A stretch of DNA of 64,000 nucleotides. It comes from Gimesia algae. Its GTDB lineage: Bacteria > Planctomycetota > Planctomycetia > Planctomycetales > Planctomycetaceae. Positions 1-9,791 of this stretch are shown piece after piece. The notes beneath the pieces were generated by a model. That model searched no databases. It worked only from the letters and a program-made list of their open reading frames with translations, and was not told the DNA's origin. The translations under genes and the position numbers were made by a program. The DNA lies in assembly GCF_007746795.1 (NCBI RefSeq), contig NZ_CP036343.1, positions 3,590,369-3,654,368 of the forward strand. Reading direction: 5' to 3'. Within the stretch, counting starts at the first letter, position 1, and each line of letters begins with the position of its first letter.

Positions 1-173
1 TTTGAATTCCCGGTTAAATCTTTTTCCGACGTCAAATATCTTACGATACAGGCTCTTGAGAGAGCCCGCATAACTTGTCAGACTCTTTCTATTGTGGCAA
101 AATTAACGGATCAAAAAAAGCGCCGTTGCACACTAGTACAGATCCACTACCTCATTCAGGAGGGCCTGCTGAC

Positions 174-1433
174 GTGAGAGTTTCTACTTTATTCTACCTC
201 TGCGTTCTGTCTGTTGTTACTTGCCTGTCGCCTCAGACATTGAGTGCGGAGGAGTGGTTCGAGTTTCGTGGCCCGACCGGCCAGGGACATTCGGGCGAAA
301 AAGCATTGCCCGTACAATGGAGCCCGACCGAACACGTATTATGGAAAACGGATGTGCCCGGCGTCGGCTGGTCGTCGCCGATTGTGGTCGGCGAGAAAGT
401 CTATGTCACCACCGCCGTCCCGAAAAAAGGGGAAACCGATCCCGAGCAGTCACTGCGACTGGTCTGCCTGAATCTGGAAACCGGCAAGACGCTCTGGAAC
501 AAAGAACTCTTCCAGGAAACCAAAGAGACCGCACAACGCATTCACAAGAAGAACAGCCACGCCAGCCCGACCCCGATTTCCGATGGCAAACTCATCTATG
601 TGCATTTCGGCACCCATGGCACGGCCTGCCTGACGCTGGACGGCGATGTGGTCTGGAAAACCAACGAACTTAAGTATGAGATGCAGCATGGCAATGGAGG
701 TTCGCCGATCATCGTTGATGACAAACTGGTCATCATCTGCGATGGCAAAGGGGCAAATTTCATCGTCGCCCTGGACCGTAAGACCGGAAAGATCGCCTGG
801 AAAGTAGATCGCAATGTTGAAGGCCGCAAGAAGTTTTCCTTTGGAACACCATTGCTGATCACCGTGAACGGCAAAAAACAGATCGTCGCGCCGGGCACCG
901 ATGTGATCTCCGGACACTCCCCCGAAGACGGCAAAGAGATCTGGCATTTGAATTATGACGGCTATTCCGTGATCCCCAGACCGGTATTCAGTCACGGCCT
1001 GATTTTTGTAACGACCAGCTATGACCGTCCGACACTGCTGGCGATTCGTCCCGATGGCACGGGTGATGTGACCGAAACCCACCTGGCCTGGTCTAACAAA
1101 ACCCAGATCCCGCATACGCCGTCTCTACTGGTTGTGGGAGACGAACTGTTTACCATCAGCGACAAAGGGATCGCCCAGTGCTTCGATGCGAAAACCGGCG
1201 AGTTGAACTGGAAAGAGCGGGTGGGCGGCAACTTCTCTGCCTCACCACTGCATGCGAATGGAAAAATCTATTTCCAGAGCGAAGAAGGCGAGACCACTGT
1301 GATCGCCGCTGGCAAAGAATATAAGGAAATCAGCCGCAATCATTTGAAAGAGCCGACATTGGCTTCGTTTGCTGTCGCTGGCGACACTCTATTGATTCGG
1401 ACGAAAACACAGCTTTACCGGATTGGCAAATAG
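174..1433 (+). CDS. Exported PQQ-like beta-propeller protein (BamB-like)
   Basis: The protein has about 419 residues. I chose the GTG at 174 because AGGAGGG lies at 158-164 with 9-bp spacing and because it puts a hydrophobic signal peptide at the N-terminus, ending near the LSA-EE site. An ATG at 75 would add 33 residues with no signal-peptide logic. After the signal come repeated blades of the PQQ_2 type: W-K/N-x-E openings, 'SPIVVGEKVYV', 'LVIICDGKGA', and 'ALDRKTGKIAWKV' turns. Such secreted propellers are abundant in planctomycetes. No catalytic PQQ-dehydrogenase signature is visible, so a periplasmic or cell-surface scaffold is more likely than an enzyme. It stands alone on the plus strand. 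Confidence 0.8.
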   Translation: MRVSTLFYLCVLSVVTCLSPQTLSAEEWFEFRGPTGQGHSGEKALPVQWSPTEHVLWKTDVPGVGWSSPIVVGEKVYVTTAVPKKGETDPEQSLRLVCLNLETGKTLWNKELFQETKETAQRIHKKNSHASPTPISDGKLIYVHFGTHGTACLTLDGDVVWKTNELKYEMQHGNGGSPIIVDDKLVIICDGKGANFIVALDRKTGKIAWKVDRNVEGRKKFSFGTPLLITVNGKKQIVAPGTDVISGHSPEDGKEIWHLNYDGYSVIPRPVFSHGLIFVTTSYDRPTLLAIRPDGTGDVTETHLAWSNKTQIPHTPSLLVVGDELFTISDKGIAQCFDAKTGELNWKERVGGNFSASPLHANGKIYFQSEEGETTVIAAGKEYKEISRNHLKEPTLASFAVAGDTLLIRTKTQLYRIGK

Positions 1434-1583
1434 TCATTTCACTTCCACTATAACCCATTTTCGATTCCCGCATTTTTTCAGTCAGAATGGACATGCGGGC
1501 GAATCAGGATCTTTCTGTCTCGCCCGCTGCGTCTGCTGTCAGAATGCCACAATCAGGATTAATAACTTTAGAATCTCGAACGA

Positions 1584-2045
1584 ATGACATCTCCAGCTCC
1601 TTCAGACCCACCTGTCAAAAGTATTGTTATCGCCTCCGACCATGCCGGCTATCGGTACAAACGCCGCATCATTGAGTATCTGACGAAAGCAGGATATCAG
1701 GTCGAAGATATGGGCACCGATTCCACAGAGTCGGTCGACTATCCCGACTTTATCATGCCGGCGGCCCTGGCGGTTGCAGAGGGAAAATTTGAGCGAGGCA
1801 TTGTTTTGGGTGGTTCTGGCAATGGAGAAGCGATCGCCGCAAATCGCATCAAAGGCGTGCGTTGTGCGGTCTGCTGGAACGAGAAATCGGCGCGTCTGGC
1901 CAGCATGCATAACAACGCCAACATGATCTCGCTGGGCGAACGCATGATTTCGCTGCACGATGTATACGAGATCATCGACATCTGGCTCAGCACTCCCTTC
2001 GAAGGGGGGCGCCATGCCAGACGCATCGAAAAGCTGGATCAGTAA
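1584..2045 (+). CDS. rpiB: Ribose-5-phosphate isomerase B (RpiB/LacAB family)
   Basis: The protein has 153 residues, the usual length for RpiB. It would interconvert ribose 5-phosphate and ribulose 5-phosphate in the cytosol (pentose phosphate pathway). The N-terminal 'IVIASDHAGYRYK' carries the phosphate/sugar-binding Asp-His. The central 'VLGGSGNGEAIAANR' has Glu where the E. coli enzyme has its catalytic Cys, as in the mycobacterial-type RpiB that uses Glu as the base. 'HNNANMISLGERM' is the conserved anion-binding segment. It ends 17 bp from the convergent lipoprotein gene. The start ATG has only a weak ribosome-binding site. The family is certain; exact substrate preference (ribose versus allose phosphate) is not shown. 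Confidence 0.9.
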   Translation: MTSPAPSDPPVKSIVIASDHAGYRYKRRIIEYLTKAGYQVEDMGTDSTESVDYPDFIMPAALAVAEGKFERGIVLGGSGNGEAIAANRIKGVRCAVCWNEKSARLASMHNNANMISLGERMISLHDVYEIIDIWLSTPFEGGRHARRIEKLDQ

Positions 2046-2062
2046 GAATCGCTGCCAGTCAC

Positions 2063-2533
2063 TTACGGCTTGCTTTTCAAGTCAAAATTGAAGCTGGTGT
2101 GATCTGCATCGACAGTGGCAGCAAGCGTTGATTTGGAATTGTACTGCTCCGGGATTTTCTGCCCGGACGCTGCCGGTGATTTCTCTGCGTCTTCCGTTTC
2201 GGTTTCCCCTTCCGGCGCTTCGGAATCGGTGACAAACCTGATGCGTACGGTTTTCTGTCCGGTCAGGCAACCTGATTTTTCGGTATTGAACATCAGCGAA
2301 TAATGACCGCTGGCATCAGTGACACCTGAGGAAAAGGTTCGATCGGGTGCTTCAAAGGCGACGGTCGCACCGGACAGAGGCTGCCCATCAAGCGTGACCG
2401 TGCCGGATACATCGACCAGATCCAGCTTACTGTAATCAGCCTCGATCGAGCCCCCACATCCCGCCGACAACAGCAGACAGAAAAAGAGACACAGGGGAAC
2501 CGCACGAGAACAAAGTAACATAAACAACTTCAT
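2063..2533 (-). CDS. Small lipoprotein with carboxypeptidase-regulatory-like fold
   Basis: The protein has 156 residues. Residues 1-26 form a lipoprotein signal with lipobox LSAGC, so it is probably anchored to a membrane. The rest looks like one transthyretin/carboxypeptidase-regulatory-like beta-sandwich: 'VSGTVTLDGQPLSGATVAF', then a 'GVTDASGHYSL' strand. An acidic low-complexity stretch (EGETETEDAE) is inserted near residue 110. It lies about 90 bp downstream of the DUF1559 gene on the same strand. This pairing is common in planctomycetes and suggests one transcription unit at the cell surface. The precise function is unknown. Confidence 0.75.
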   Translation of the reverse strand: MKLFMLLCSRAVPLCLFFCLLLSAGCGGSIEADYSKLDLVDVSGTVTLDGQPLSGATVAFEAPDRTFSSGVTDASGHYSLMFNTEKSGCLTGQKTVRIRFVTDSEAPEGETETEDAEKSPAASGQKIPEQYNSKSTLAATVDADHTSFNFDLKSKP

Positions 2534-2624
2534 ATCAACACCTTACAACCATTATCATAACAGTGACCGTGCCTGTAAATTCATGAAGCAGAGGTACGGC
2601 CGATCCACGCTTGATTCAGTACGA

Positions 2625-3569
2625 TTAATTCGAGGTCACTTCGCGACCAAAGCGGGTGGACAATGCCTGGTAGATCGTTTTATCAATGTTCTCTGAGATA
2701 AAATGAACGGAGCCATCCGCGTACGCCATGTGACCTCCCCCGGAATGCCAGCTGCCAAATGAGAGCTCCATCAGATGACCACTGACGGAAGGGTCCGTCC
2801 GACGGGCGTTCATCCGGGGATAAGTGGTACCAACAAACTCAGAGAATTCACTGCCGCCCGTACCGTTATTACAGCCGCAGGGATCAGTCTGCGGAGAACC
2901 GATATTCCAGTGATCCATAGACTGACCGTCTTTACCGAAGTCGAGGTCGGTCTGTGTTTCTCCTATGATAAACGTATTTGAAGTTCCGTCTTTGACATCG
3001 CGAAAACTGACGCAGCTGCAGGCATAGAACATACCATTCTGAATCACCTCTTCCAGAGACTTTGAGCCGGATACTTTGGTTGAGTCGTCGTCTGAACTGG
3101 ATTCAGAACCAGCATTACCCAGGTAGGTTCCGGGTGCCCGCTGGGGGATATTGTTAAAATTGTAGTGCTTCTGTAGCGGTGCACTCGGGCAGTTGAACAC
3201 GGGCAGATAAGTACTTGCAGCAGTTGTATTGGCAGAGCCGGAGTCCCAGTTTCCGTCTCCCGATTCCTGGAAAATCAGGGTATCGTAAAGATTGCCCTGC
3301 TCGATCGCCGGCAGAATCATGGCACTCCAGGCGGCGCCCCGCTGATCCCAGCCAAACGGGAGCACGTCATGCGTGTCATGATAGTTATGCAGACCGATGG
3401 CCAGTTGCTTGAGATTGTTTTTACAGGTGGAACGGCGGGCTGCTTCACGCGCCTGCTGGACGGCTGGCAGTAACAGAGCAATCAGAATCGCGATAATCGC
3501 AATGACAACCAGCAGTTCGATCAGAGTGAACCCGGAACGTCGCCGGGGCGGGATGTGTGTGAACAACAT
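2625..3569 (-). CDS. DUF1559 prepilin-like protein with H-x9-DG tail
   Basis: The protein has 314 residues. The N-terminus carries a type IV prepilin cleavage/methylation motif ([17 protein letters not shown], about residues 13-27) followed by '[14 protein letters not shown]', the hallmark of the DUF1559 (SBP_bac_10) family. Near the C-terminus '[17 protein letters not shown]' gives the H-x9-DG signature. GAGGATC precedes the ATG. The family is vastly expanded in planctomycetes and is thought to form pilin-like or surface structures; its true role is unproven. It is likely cotranscribed with the lipoprotein gene that follows. Confidence 0.88.
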   Translation of the reverse strand: MLFTHIPPRRRSGFTLIELLVVIAIIAILIALLLPAVQQAREAARRSTCKNNLKQLAIGLHNYHDTHDVLPFGWDQRGAAWSAMILPAIEQGNLYDTLIFQESGDGNWDSGSANTTAASTYLPVFNCPSAPLQKHYNFNNIPQRAPGTYLGNAGSESSSDDDSTKVSGSKSLEEVIQNGMFYACSCVSFRDVKDGTSNTFIIGETQTDLDFGKDGQSMDHWNIGSPQTDPCGCNNGTGGSEFSEFVGTTYPRMNARRTDPSVSGHLMELSFGSWHSGGGHMAYADGSVHFISENIDKTIYQALSTRFGREVTSN

Positions 3570-4127
3570 CAGAGATCCTCATCAATAACAGGGAGGGATG
3601 AAAAACAGCAGGTTTCCTCAGGACATTCACCTGCTCAATCGGGACAGGTGTTCGCTCTGTTACATGACTACGCACGGGCATCACTACGCACGGGCATCGC
3701 CTGTTTAAGAAAGCATGGAGCGAGCTGGAAAGAGTCCGTCAGAAACAAATCACTTTTATACCAGCCGGATTCAAAGGTTTGATGAAGTCAAGATAAATAA
3801 CCGCACCGGTCAGGCAGAATTTTTTGAAAGATTTTTTGCGAGGAAGAAAGCTGCGGTATCCGTGTGATTCTCAATTGACCGCTAAAAAGCAATTGAAATT
3901 TGAAGATAATGCCAACCGGAACCGTATCTCTGGTAAAGACGCCCCTCGCAAACCGGTAGAATTTTTTCAGATTCCCCCGTCCATTGCGAAGTTTTGGTGT
4001 ATTTCTGTTGAAGATCCGCATGAGAATCGATTGTAAATCGCTCTTTCACAGAAACGTTGTTCTCTGAAAACGACAATGCCCCCTGGATACAGGAGGCATT
4101 GTGTTCCGATTTCAATCTATGGTCCGT
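3570..4127. other. Intergenic region between two minus-strand genes
   Basis: This stretch of 558 bases holds the upstream region of the DUF1559 gene and a strong hairpin at 4073-4102 that would terminate the gene to its right. Several small open frames overlap here on both strands, but none has a ribosome-binding site or recognisable protein features. Confidence 0.5.
4073..4102 (-). terminator. Rho-independent-type hairpin after the dimethylformamidase-like gene
   Basis: The arms ACAATGCCCCCTG (4073-4085) and CAGGAGGCATTGT (4090-4102) pair over 13 positions with one mismatch around a 4-base loop. On the minus strand the stem lies about 25 bases past the stop codon at 4128 and is followed by CGTTTTC, a short T-rich tail. 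Confidence 0.65.
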
Positions 4128-5657
4128 TCAGGAAGTAGCGCGACGCATAATATTATGCGTGATCTGCTGCACGCGTTCATCGGGTCCATGCGGACGCGAC
4201 CAGTGTGACCAGGGAAGCATATGTCCCGGCGGACTGGAGAGGTCCTGACACCAGAAGATCGTCGACGCATTGAACACGAAATTATTTTTCGGGCCGGGAT
4301 AGATCGTCGCCGTCCACTGCTGCGGATTGACGCCTCCCTGCAGCGCAGTTCCTTTTGCGACGACTTCGAGACCGGGAATGTCTTCAGGCGGGTCGCCGTG
4401 ATATTCCCAGCCGATCAGACCAGGAATCGCGTCTCCTTTTTTCATGCCGGTGTTTTCAAAGATCCAGTGCTCGGGCAGTTCACAAACCCAGTCACCGCCG
4501 CCATTGACCGGATCGACATTCCGTGACCCCATCAGATAGCCTTCATCTGGCCCCCGGTGGGGAAACGGTCCGTTATCCCGCTCACGCGCTTCTGCATATT
4601 TGTATTTGCCGCCATACGGCCCGCCACGAAACATGATACGATTCGGGCGACCGTCCGAACTCGCTGTCATCGGTGTCACCCAGCAGACCGAGTTCCCCGA
4701 GAAGAAGAGCAGGTTCACACCGGCGTCGCGCATCTTTACGACCGATTCATAATGCCTGATATCCCAGTATTCGTCATGTCCGACCGAGAGAAACGACTTG
4801 CATTTCAGGCCATGCTCGGGAGTCAGCATGTCGCTGTTGGAACAGTAGGTCACATCGTAGCCATGTTTTTCCAGCCAGTAGGCAAACGGAAATTCAAAGC
4901 AGAGCCATTCCCCCGAACCGACGGACTGCGGGTTTTCATAAATCTGCGCGTATTTGGCATAGGGTCGATCAAAGCTGACGTCGGCCCAGGGTCCCTGGGT
5001 TCCTTTGGGATCGGTGTAGACCGAATAGTTATTGGGCCACCTGTTATAGGCCTGCCAGGTATTGTCCGAACATTGAAACAGGATATCCGCAGGACGATCA
5101 TCTTTGACGATGAACACAACATAACTCTGCCAGTAACCGTAGCCGGTCTTGTCCTTCAACGTGGAGAGTCGACCCAGATAGACGCCGCTGGGCCAGTCAT
5201 CGGGAATCGTCAATGTCACTGCTGCATCCCAGTGGCATTCATGCAGATTCTTGTGACCCGGTTGGGGCACGGGCTGAGGTTTGCCCTGGAACGGCCCCAG
5301 TGTTTTCATCAGCCGCGCACCGCGACCGTCATAATAACCGGTGCGAAAAATTTCAATCTTGAATTCCTGCGCGGGCCGTGTCGAAACCATGATGTCGATC
5401 GGCTCACCCGCTGCGACACTTTGTCGGGAGCAGTAACCTTCAATTTTGGGAGAGCGGAAGCCATCACGTTTATCCAGCTGGATACGAGTCAACTGCCAGT
5501 CGCTGGAACCCTCTTTCTGATTCTCACGCTTGATTAAATCGGGATCGGCTTTCGCGTCGGATGCTTCACCCAGCGAAAGACTGCCCGCCAGCGATGCCAG
5601 TGAAGTCGCAACGGCGCCTTTTAAAAGATTTCGACGTTCCTGATTTGGTTCCTGCAT
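4128..5657 (-). CDS. Tat-exported N,N-dimethylformamidase large-subunit-like protein
   Basis: The protein has 509 residues. The N-terminus has twin basic residues (QERRNLLKGAVATSLASLAG), the form of a Tat signal seen in exported planctomycete proteins. The body resembles the C-terminal domain of the N,N-dimethylformamidase beta subunit: 'YCSRQSVAAGEPIDIMVST', 'IFRTGYYDGRGARLM', 'FSVYTDPKG'-like strands and 'SVGHDEYWD' followed by 'FFSGNSVCW'. The family contains amidohydrolases that use iron, but I cannot assign a substrate. GGGAGCG precedes the ATG. The gene is monocistronic, bounded by a hairpin downstream and a divergent AT-rich promoter region upstream. Confidence 0.7.
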   Translation of the reverse strand: MQEPNQERRNLLKGAVATSLASLAGSLSLGEASDAKADPDLIKRENQKEGSSDWQLTRIQLDKRDGFRSPKIEGYCSRQSVAAGEPIDIMVSTRPAQEFKIEIFRTGYYDGRGARLMKTLGPFQGKPQPVPQPGHKNLHECHWDAAVTLTIPDDWPSGVYLGRLSTLKDKTGYGYWQSYVVFIVKDDRPADILFQCSDNTWQAYNRWPNNYSVYTDPKGTQGPWADVSFDRPYAKYAQIYENPQSVGSGEWLCFEFPFAYWLEKHGYDVTYCSNSDMLTPEHGLKCKSFLSVGHDEYWDIRHYESVVKMRDAGVNLLFFSGNSVCWVTPMTASSDGRPNRIMFRGGPYGGKYKYAEARERDNGPFPHRGPDEGYLMGSRNVDPVNGGGDWVCELPEHWIFENTGMKKGDAIPGLIGWEYHGDPPEDIPGLEVVAKGTALQGGVNPQQWTATIYPGPKNNFVFNASTIFWCQDLSSPPGHMLPWSHWSRPHGPDERVQQITHNIMRRATS

Positions 5658-5897
5658 GGGGTCGCTCCCTGTTCTGTATCTGGATGGTGATTTCGGCGGG
5701 GTCTGTGGGGTAAATGCTCCGGGATGCTGTTCAATTATTTTTTCCTGAACTCCATTGTTTACTGCTTATACCTTTATGATAACCTTAACTTCATTAAAAT
5801 AAGAATTATAAATAAAGAGTTTTTTATATCAGTCTCTGATTTTAATGACTGTCGCGCAGACGGTCTGGATTAATCAGGGCAGAACCCGGAGTACTCA

Positions 5898-7175
5898 GTG
5901 GCATCTTTCTCGCTCGATCAGACCGACATCAGAGCCTTTTACCAGGCCGTTGCAAAACAACTGGATCAGGAACTCAGCTCCCTTGAGCCAACCATCATCG
6001 ACATTCGTCGCACATTGCATAAAAATCCCGAGATCAGCGGCGAAGAAAAACAGACGTCCCAGCTGATCTGCAATACGCTCGAAGCAATTGGCCTCACACC
6101 AAAATTGATGAAAAACGGTGTGGGCGTGATCGCCGACATGACATTGGGAACCCCAACCGCTGATACTCCGCTGATCGGCATTCGCGCCGACATCGACGCG
6201 CTGCGAATTACCGATCTGAAAGAAGTCGAATACTGTTCACATAATCCGGGCATCGGTCATCTGTGTGGTCACGATGCGCATACATCGATCGCATTGGGTG
6301 CGGCACTCAGTCTCAATCGCTGTTCCGAACTGTTTGAGAAAGACTGGCCTGGCCAGGGAATTCGGCTGCGATTCATTTTTCAGCCCGCAGAAGAGATTTG
6401 CCTGGGTGCCCGCTGGATGGTGGAACAGGGCGCCGTTGATGATGTGAATGCGATTATCGGCCTGCATATGGATCCGGAAATCATCGCCGGGGCTGCCAAA
6501 ATCCGTTATGGCGTGATGACCGCGTTCTGTGATGAAGTCCACTTTGAAATTCACGGCATGGGGGCGCATGCAGCGCGGCCTCATCATGGAAATGATCCGA
6601 TTACCACAGCCGCACAACTGATTTCCAGCCTGTATCAGAATCTGCCCCGCTCGATTGATTCGCGCACCCCCGCCGTATTTACCATCGGCCAGATCGCCTC
6701 GGGTCTGGCCCCCAATGTGATCCCTGAAACGGCATCTCTGAAAGGCTCGCTGCGTTCCACGAATGATCAGGCCCGCGATGTGTTGCATCAGCGGATTGAA
6801 GACATCGCTGCCGGCATCGCCCGCAGCACAGGGACCCGGATTGAGGTCCGGTTTCAATCTCCCCTGCCCGCCGTCGTCAATGACCGTAATATTTCTGCCG
6901 CCCTGGAACAGGCATCCAAGGATGTACTGGGAGTACAGCAGGTCGGCCTGATCGATCTGCCCAGCATGGGGGGAGAAGACTTTTCGATTTACCTGCAGCA
7001 GATCCCCGGCTCAATGCTGCGGCTGGGATGTGCCCGTCCCGATGTAAAAGCGGTGTTTCTGCATTCCCCATATTTCGACATCGACGAACGGGCACTGATC
7101 ATCGGCAGTCGCATTATGCTGCAGACCGCTTTGTTACTTTCATTGAACCCCAGGCTCATCCAAAAAGGGAATTAA
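5898..7175 (+). CDS. M20 family metallo-amidohydrolase (IAA-amino acid/hippurate hydrolase type)
   Basis: The protein has 425 residues and starts at GTG 5898. It probably hydrolyses N-acyl amino acids with a di-metal centre. Visible motifs are 'IRADIDAL' (95-102), 'GHLCGHDAH' (120-128, with the family's Cys and His metal ligands), 'FQPAEE' (catalytic and ligand glutamates), 'GLHMDPE', the dimerisation lid with 'GMGAHAARPHHGNDP', and the C-terminal 'SMGGEDFS' and 'LHSPYFDIDE'. All catalytic positions of the M20D group look intact. The carboxylate-amine ligase gene follows 4 bases after the stop, so the two are translationally coupled and may act on related acyl or peptide metabolites. A cytosolic location is inferred from the absence of a signal peptide. 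Confidence 0.88.
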   Translation: MASFSLDQTDIRAFYQAVAKQLDQELSSLEPTIIDIRRTLHKNPEISGEEKQTSQLICNTLEAIGLTPKLMKNGVGVIADMTLGTPTADTPLIGIRADIDALRITDLKEVEYCSHNPGIGHLCGHDAHTSIALGAALSLNRCSELFEKDWPGQGIRLRFIFQPAEEICLGARWMVEQGAVDDVNAIIGLHMDPEIIAGAAKIRYGVMTAFCDEVHFEIHGMGAHAARPHHGNDPITTAAQLISSLYQNLPRSIDSRTPAVFTIGQIASGLAPNVIPETASLKGSLRSTNDQARDVLHQRIEDIAAGIARSTGTRIEVRFQSPLPAVVNDRNISAALEQASKDVLGVQQVGLIDLPSMGGEDFSIYLQQIPGSMLRLGCARPDVKAVFLHSPYFDIDERALIIGSRIMLQTALLLSLNPRLIQKGN

Positions 7176-7179
7176 ACCG

Positions 7180-8295
7180 ATGGGAACCATCTCCTTCGCC
7201 AGAAACGATTACCCGACACTGGGTGTGGAACTGGAACTGCAACTTGTCGACACAGAGACCTATGCGCTCTCGAACTCGATCACCGAAGTGCTGGCCGGGC
7301 TGCCAGAAGAGACCGCCAAATATGTCAAACCGGAATTGATGCAGAGTTACCTGGAAATCAATACCGACGTCTGCCGCACGGTAGGAGATGTGCGTCAGGA
7401 TCTGACCGGCAAACTCAAAGATGTCACCGCCACCGCCGACAAGCTGGGGCTGAAACTGTTCTGGGCGGCCACGCATCCGTTCTCTTCGTGGCGGGATCAG
7501 AAAATCACCGTGAACGATCGCTATTACGAACTCGTCGATCTGATGCAGGACGTCGCCCGCCGCCTGGTCACGTTCGGTCTGCACATCCACGTCGGCGTCG
7601 ATTCCGGCGACAAAGCCGTCATGGTCTGCGATCGCATGCTGCGTTACCTGCCGCTGCTGCTCTCGCTCTCTTCGAACTCACCTTTCTGGGAAGGCCGTAA
7701 TACAGGCCTGCATTCGAACCGCTCGAAAATCATGGAAGGCCTGCCCACCGCCGGTCTGCCTCCCACGATGCGGAACTGGAGCGAATACACGTGGCTCATC
7801 AATCACCTGATCAGCACCGGCTTCATTAATACGATTCGTGAAATCTGGTGGGACATCCGCCCGCATCATAATTTCGGCACCGTCGAAATCCGTGTGTGCG
7901 ATATGCCGGCCAACCTGGAGCAGGTCCTCTCCCTCACCGCGTTCGTGCAGTGTATGGTGAAATGCATTTCAGATGAAATCGACGAAGGCGCTTATCAGTT
8001 GCAACATCACCCGATGATGGTCCAGCAGAACAAATGGCGGGCGACACGTTACGGCATCGACGCCAGCCTGGTCAGCAGCGAGAATTACAAACTGTTTTCC
8101 GTGATTGATACGACCAAGCAACTGGTGGATCTGGTTTCGCCGATGTCAGAACGCCTGGAGTGTACGGACGAATTAGACCGTATCTGTAACCTGGTACATA
8201 AATCCGGCGCCAAGCGGCAGTTGGAGATCATGGAAGCGACCGGCGACCGCCGCGAAGTTGTCAAACAGATGATCGAAGAAAATAACGGCTTCTGA
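7180..8295 (+). CDS. Carboxylate-amine ligase, YbdK/GCS2 family
   Basis: The protein has 371 residues, typical of the YbdK-type glutamate-cysteine ligase 2 family, which joins an amino acid carboxylate to an amine at the expense of ATP. 'YPTLGVELELQLVD' near the N-terminus matches the ATP/metal-binding glutamate strand. 'GLHIHVGVD' and 'HHNFGTVEIRVCDMPAN' are further family signatures. The start lies 4 bases after the M20 hydrolase stop, so the pair forms an operon. The true product may be a gamma-glutamyl-type compound, but the sequence does not decide between cysteine and other acceptors. Confidence 0.88.
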   Translation: MGTISFARNDYPTLGVELELQLVDTETYALSNSITEVLAGLPEETAKYVKPELMQSYLEINTDVCRTVGDVRQDLTGKLKDVTATADKLGLKLFWAATHPFSSWRDQKITVNDRYYELVDLMQDVARRLVTFGLHIHVGVDSGDKAVMVCDRMLRYLPLLLSLSSNSPFWEGRNTGLHSNRSKIMEGLPTAGLPPTMRNWSEYTWLINHLISTGFINTIREIWWDIRPHHNFGTVEIRVCDMPANLEQVLSLTAFVQCMVKCISDEIDEGAYQLQHHPMMVQQNKWRATRYGIDASLVSSENYKLFSVIDTTKQLVDLVSPMSERLECTDELDRICNLVHKSGAKRQLEIMEATGDRREVVKQMIEENNGF

Positions 8296-8385
8296 AACCG
8301 GGTCTCCCCTTCTATAATAAAAAAATCCCTGCATCTTTTAACCAGCACTTAACCAGGCCTTGAGCGCCGACAGGAATCGGATTCC

Positions 8386-9762
8386 GTGTCTGATACGGAC
8401 AATCTTCCCGATAGTGAACCGCCCGAAGCGGAGCCAGCCGCTCCCGCGCCGGCAGAAACTGCGCAGACACCGCAGGAAAAGGTCCGCAAGTTCCCCACCA
8501 CGCCCGGCGTCTATCTGATGAAAGATGCGCAGGCCCGCGTGATCTACGTGGGGAAAGCCGTCAATCTGAAAAGTCGCGCCTCCAGTTATTTCAACCAGGC
8601 CGCAGCCGTCGAGCGCCGCACCGCGGAACTGGTCACCGAAATCGCCGACATCGATTACCTGGAAACGGAGACCGAAGTCGACGCCCTGCTCCTCGAAGCA
8701 CGGCTCATTAAGGACATTCGCCCGCGATTCAATTCGGAACTCAAAGACGACAAGACGTTCCCCTACCTGGAAATCACGACACGCGAAGATTTTCCCCGCG
8801 TCGAATTCACCCGTACGCCCAAGAGCAAAGGAACCAAGCTCTACGGCCCGTTCACCAACGCGAAACAGCTGCGGGGCACCATAACCGTGCTGCAGAAAAT
8901 CTTCCGCTTCCGCAATTGTTCGCTGGACATCGAAGAGGGGGACGAAAAGTGGCGCTGGTTCCGCCCCTGTCTGCTGCACAGCATCAACCAGTGCACGGCT
9001 CCCTGCAATCTGCGGATCAGTAAAGAAGACTACCGCAAGGACATCAACAAACTCAAACTGTTTCTTGACGGCAAAAAAGATCGGCTGCTCAATGAAATGC
9101 GAAAAGAGATGCTGGCCGCTTCGGAAGCCAAGCTCTACGAGAAAGCAGCCCGACTGCGAGACGAAATCCAACTGCTCGAAAGCATCAAACTGCGCGGCAA
9201 TCTGGAAGATCACGCACAACCCGAAGTCTTTTACATCGATCCGAAAAAGGGCATGCAGGGTCTGAAGAAAGTCTTCGGCCTGCCCGAGCTGCCCCGCCGG
9301 ATCGAAGGGGTCGACATCGCACATCTGCAGGGGGGCGAAACCGTGGCCAGCCTGGTGCAGTTCATCGACGGCCTCCCGTTCAAGCATGGCTACAAACGAT
9401 TCAAAATCCGCACGGTCAAAGGAATCGACGATTTCGCCTCGATCCGCGAAGTCGTCAGCCGCCGCATCCGACGCCTGCATCAGGAGGGAGAAACATTCCC
9501 CGACATCCTGCTGATCGACGGCGGGAAAGGCCAGTTGAACGCCGCAATGACCGCGATGCGCGAACTGGGCGTCGAGCCCCCCTTCACGATCTCCCTGGCC
9601 AAACGGGAAGAAGAAGTCTTCGTCCCCGGCGAAACCGAACCCCGCCGTTTAAGCAGGCATTCCTACGGCTTAAGACTCCTGCAATACGTGCGAGACGAAT
9701 CGCACCGGTTCGCCCAGCATTATCATCATCTACTGCGGAAGAAATCGCACTTTGATGAGTGA
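8386..9762 (+). CDS. uvrC: Excinuclease ABC subunit C, short form without helix-hairpin-helix tail
   Basis: The protein has 458 residues from a GTG start. UvrC makes both incisions in nucleotide excision repair after recruitment by UvrB. Visible domains are a Pro/Ala/Glu-rich leader (10-30), the GIY-YIG nuclease ('PGVYLMKD', 'VIYVGKAVNLKSRASSYF', 40-66), a UVR/UvrB-binding helix pair (about 225-260, 'EKAARLRDEIQLLE'), and the RNase-H-like 3' nuclease ('EGVDIAHLQGGETVAS', 'PDILLIDGGKGQLNAA', 'DESHRFAQHYH'). The E. coli protein is about 610 residues. Here translation stops soon after the HRFA histidine, so the tandem HhH DNA-binding domain is absent. No HhH continuation is visible after the stop in the same frame. 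Confidence 0.9.
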   Translation: MSDTDNLPDSEPPEAEPAAPAPAETAQTPQEKVRKFPTTPGVYLMKDAQARVIYVGKAVNLKSRASSYFNQAAAVERRTAELVTEIADIDYLETETEVDALLLEARLIKDIRPRFNSELKDDKTFPYLEITTREDFPRVEFTRTPKSKGTKLYGPFTNAKQLRGTITVLQKIFRFRNCSLDIEEGDEKWRWFRPCLLHSINQCTAPCNLRISKEDYRKDINKLKLFLDGKKDRLLNEMRKEMLAASEAKLYEKAARLRDEIQLLESIKLRGNLEDHAQPEVFYIDPKKGMQGLKKVFGLPELPRRIEGVDIAHLQGGETVASLVQFIDGLPFKHGYKRFKIRTVKGIDDFASIREVVSRRIRRLHQEGETFPDILLIDGGKGQLNAAMTAMRELGVEPPFTISLAKREEEVFVPGETEPRRLSRHSYGLRLLQYVRDESHRFAQHYHHLLRKKSHFDE

Positions 9763-9791
9763 GTCTGAACAAGCAAGGGGAACAGGAATGT

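Noticed and set aside
4557-5537. Open frame of 326 codons on the plus strand
   Set aside because: It is antisense to the dimethylformamidase-like gene; its translation is Arg/His/Ile-rich without motifs.
8338-9480. Open frame of 380 codons on the minus strand
   Set aside because: It is antisense to uvrC, which has clear motifs along its whole length; the translation (Phe/Asp/Gln-rich) is a codon-bias shadow.
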